The notes under the pieces were generated by a model. The model was not told where the DNA came from and ran no database searches. It worked only from the letters and a program-made list of their open reading frames with translations. A stretch of 5,070 bases of DNA from Glacieibacterium sp038211965 (GTDB lineage: Bacteria > Pseudomonadota > Alphaproteobacteria > Sphingomonadales > Sphingomonadaceae), in NCBI GenBank assembly GCA_038211965.1, contig JBBQVB010000159.1:1-5070 (forward strand). Reading direction: 5' to 3'. Made by a program: the position numbers and the translations under genes. Shown here in pieces: positions 4,738 to 5,070 of the stretch (within the stretch, counting starts at the first letter, position 1; every line of letters starts with the position of its first letter).

Positions 4738-5070
4738 ATGCCGCTTGCCGCCTTCCGCAACCAGTCGTTCTTCGCCGACAAGAATCGCGCCTTCTGGCTG
4801 CTGCAGGGTGGTGGCTGGGGCGCGTATCTGCTGCTGCGCGCGCTCGGCGGCCTCGCCAATGCGATGGGGCTGACGTTCTTCCTGCCGACGCTGATCGTCA
4901 CCGCGACGGGATTCTCGCTGACACTGCTAATGGCGGCAGCGTACCGCCGCGTCATCCGCATGAAGCCGGTGTTCGTCTGGACGGTGACTTTGGTCATCGT
5001 CGGCGTCGCGTCGGCGCTGTTCTCGGTACTCGAGGTCTGGGCGCACGCGACCTTCTACGAACCGGGCTGG
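4738..5070 (+). CDS. N-terminal membrane part of a probable LytS/YehU-type sensor histidine kinase (3' truncated)
   Basis: The frame is open from ATG 4738 to the end of the window, 111 residues without a stop. A short polar N-terminus (FRNQSFFADKNRAFW) is followed by hydrophobic segments at about 19-39, 46-68 and 78-100. Basic residues (YRRVIRMK, 69-76) lie between the second and third segments, an alternating pattern expected of an inner-membrane protein. The segment FWLLQGGGWGAYLLL, followed by LPTLIVTATGFSLTLL, resembles the multi-span sensor domains that precede the His_kinase (PF06580) domain of LytS/YehU-type kinases in sphingomonads; those usually sit next to a LytTR-domain response regulator. 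The kinase domain itself lies beyond the window, so this assignment rests on resemblance only; another multi-span membrane protein is possible. Third-position GC is high throughout. It follows msrB after 131 bp with its own promoter, so it is probably not in an operon with it. Confidence 0.7.
   Translation, partial: MPLAAFRNQSFFADKNRAFWLLQGGGWGAYLLLRALGGLANAMGLTFFLPTLIVTATGFSLTLLMAAAYRRVIRMKPVFVWTVTLVIVGVASALFSVLEVWAHATFYEPGW

Noticed and set aside
4557..4997. Minus-strand 146-codon frame at the right end
   Set aside because: It is antisense to the membrane protein starting at 4738 and to the msrB tail, Arg/Ser-rich, with no ribosome binding site or domain.
1..5070. CRISPR array, tRNA/rRNA, insertion sequence, phage or toxin-antitoxin genes, or a new multi-gene system
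   Set aside because: I looked for regularly spaced repeats, tRNA cloverleaf features, transposase-like proteins and small paired genes and saw none. All sizeable coding frames with normal codon use are accounted for by the six listed genes.

Overview
The window reads as a piece of chromosome from a GC-rich alphaproteobacterium, most likely a sphingomonad (Sphingomonadales). The reasons are the very high GC with strong third-position GC bias, a PEPxxWA-CTERM protein (common in sphingomonads), a sphingomonad-looking membrane histidine-kinase N-terminus, short palindromic intergenic repeats of an alphaproteobacterial kind, and apparently leaderless genes. This placement is inferred from sequence character alone.

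Layout from left to right: (1) the last 56 codons of an unrecognised plus-strand gene (1-171); (2) a convergent minus-strand gene for a secreted PEPxxWA-CTERM protein (203-877), with a near-consensus sigma-54 (-24/-12) promoter about 50 bp upstream of its start codon; (3) a 233-bp divergent regulatory region (878-1110); (4) a plus-strand FAD-dependent oxidoreductase of the phytoene-desaturase/PYROXD2-like family (1111-2724); (5) a 76-bp convergent gap filled by a long imperfect hairpin that looks like a dispersed repeat and may terminate transcription; (6) a minus-strand APC-family amino acid/polyamine permease (2801-4072); (7) a 141-bp divergent gap with a second REP-like palindrome and a perfect 10-bp palindrome just before the next ribosome binding site; (8) plus-strand msrB, methionine-R-sulfoxide reductase (4214-4606); (9) a 131-bp gap with inverted repeats and a good promoter; (10) the 5' end of a multi-spanning membrane protein, probably a LytS/YehU-type sensor histidine kinase, running off the right edge (4738-5070).

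The genes do not form an evident operon or pathway. Orientation alternates, each gene appears to have its own control region, and the functions (surface protein, redox enzyme, transporter, oxidative-damage repair, sensor) are housekeeping or accessory chromosome content. I found no CRISPR array, tRNA, rRNA, transposase, phage gene or toxin-antitoxin pair, and no evidence of a new multi-gene system. The most informative signals are regulatory: the sigma-54 site in front of the PEP-CTERM gene, which fits the known PrsK/PrsR/RpoN control of such proteins, and two genes (the permease and the putative kinase) whose best promoter candidates would start transcription at or within a base or two of the start codon, implying leaderless mRNAs.
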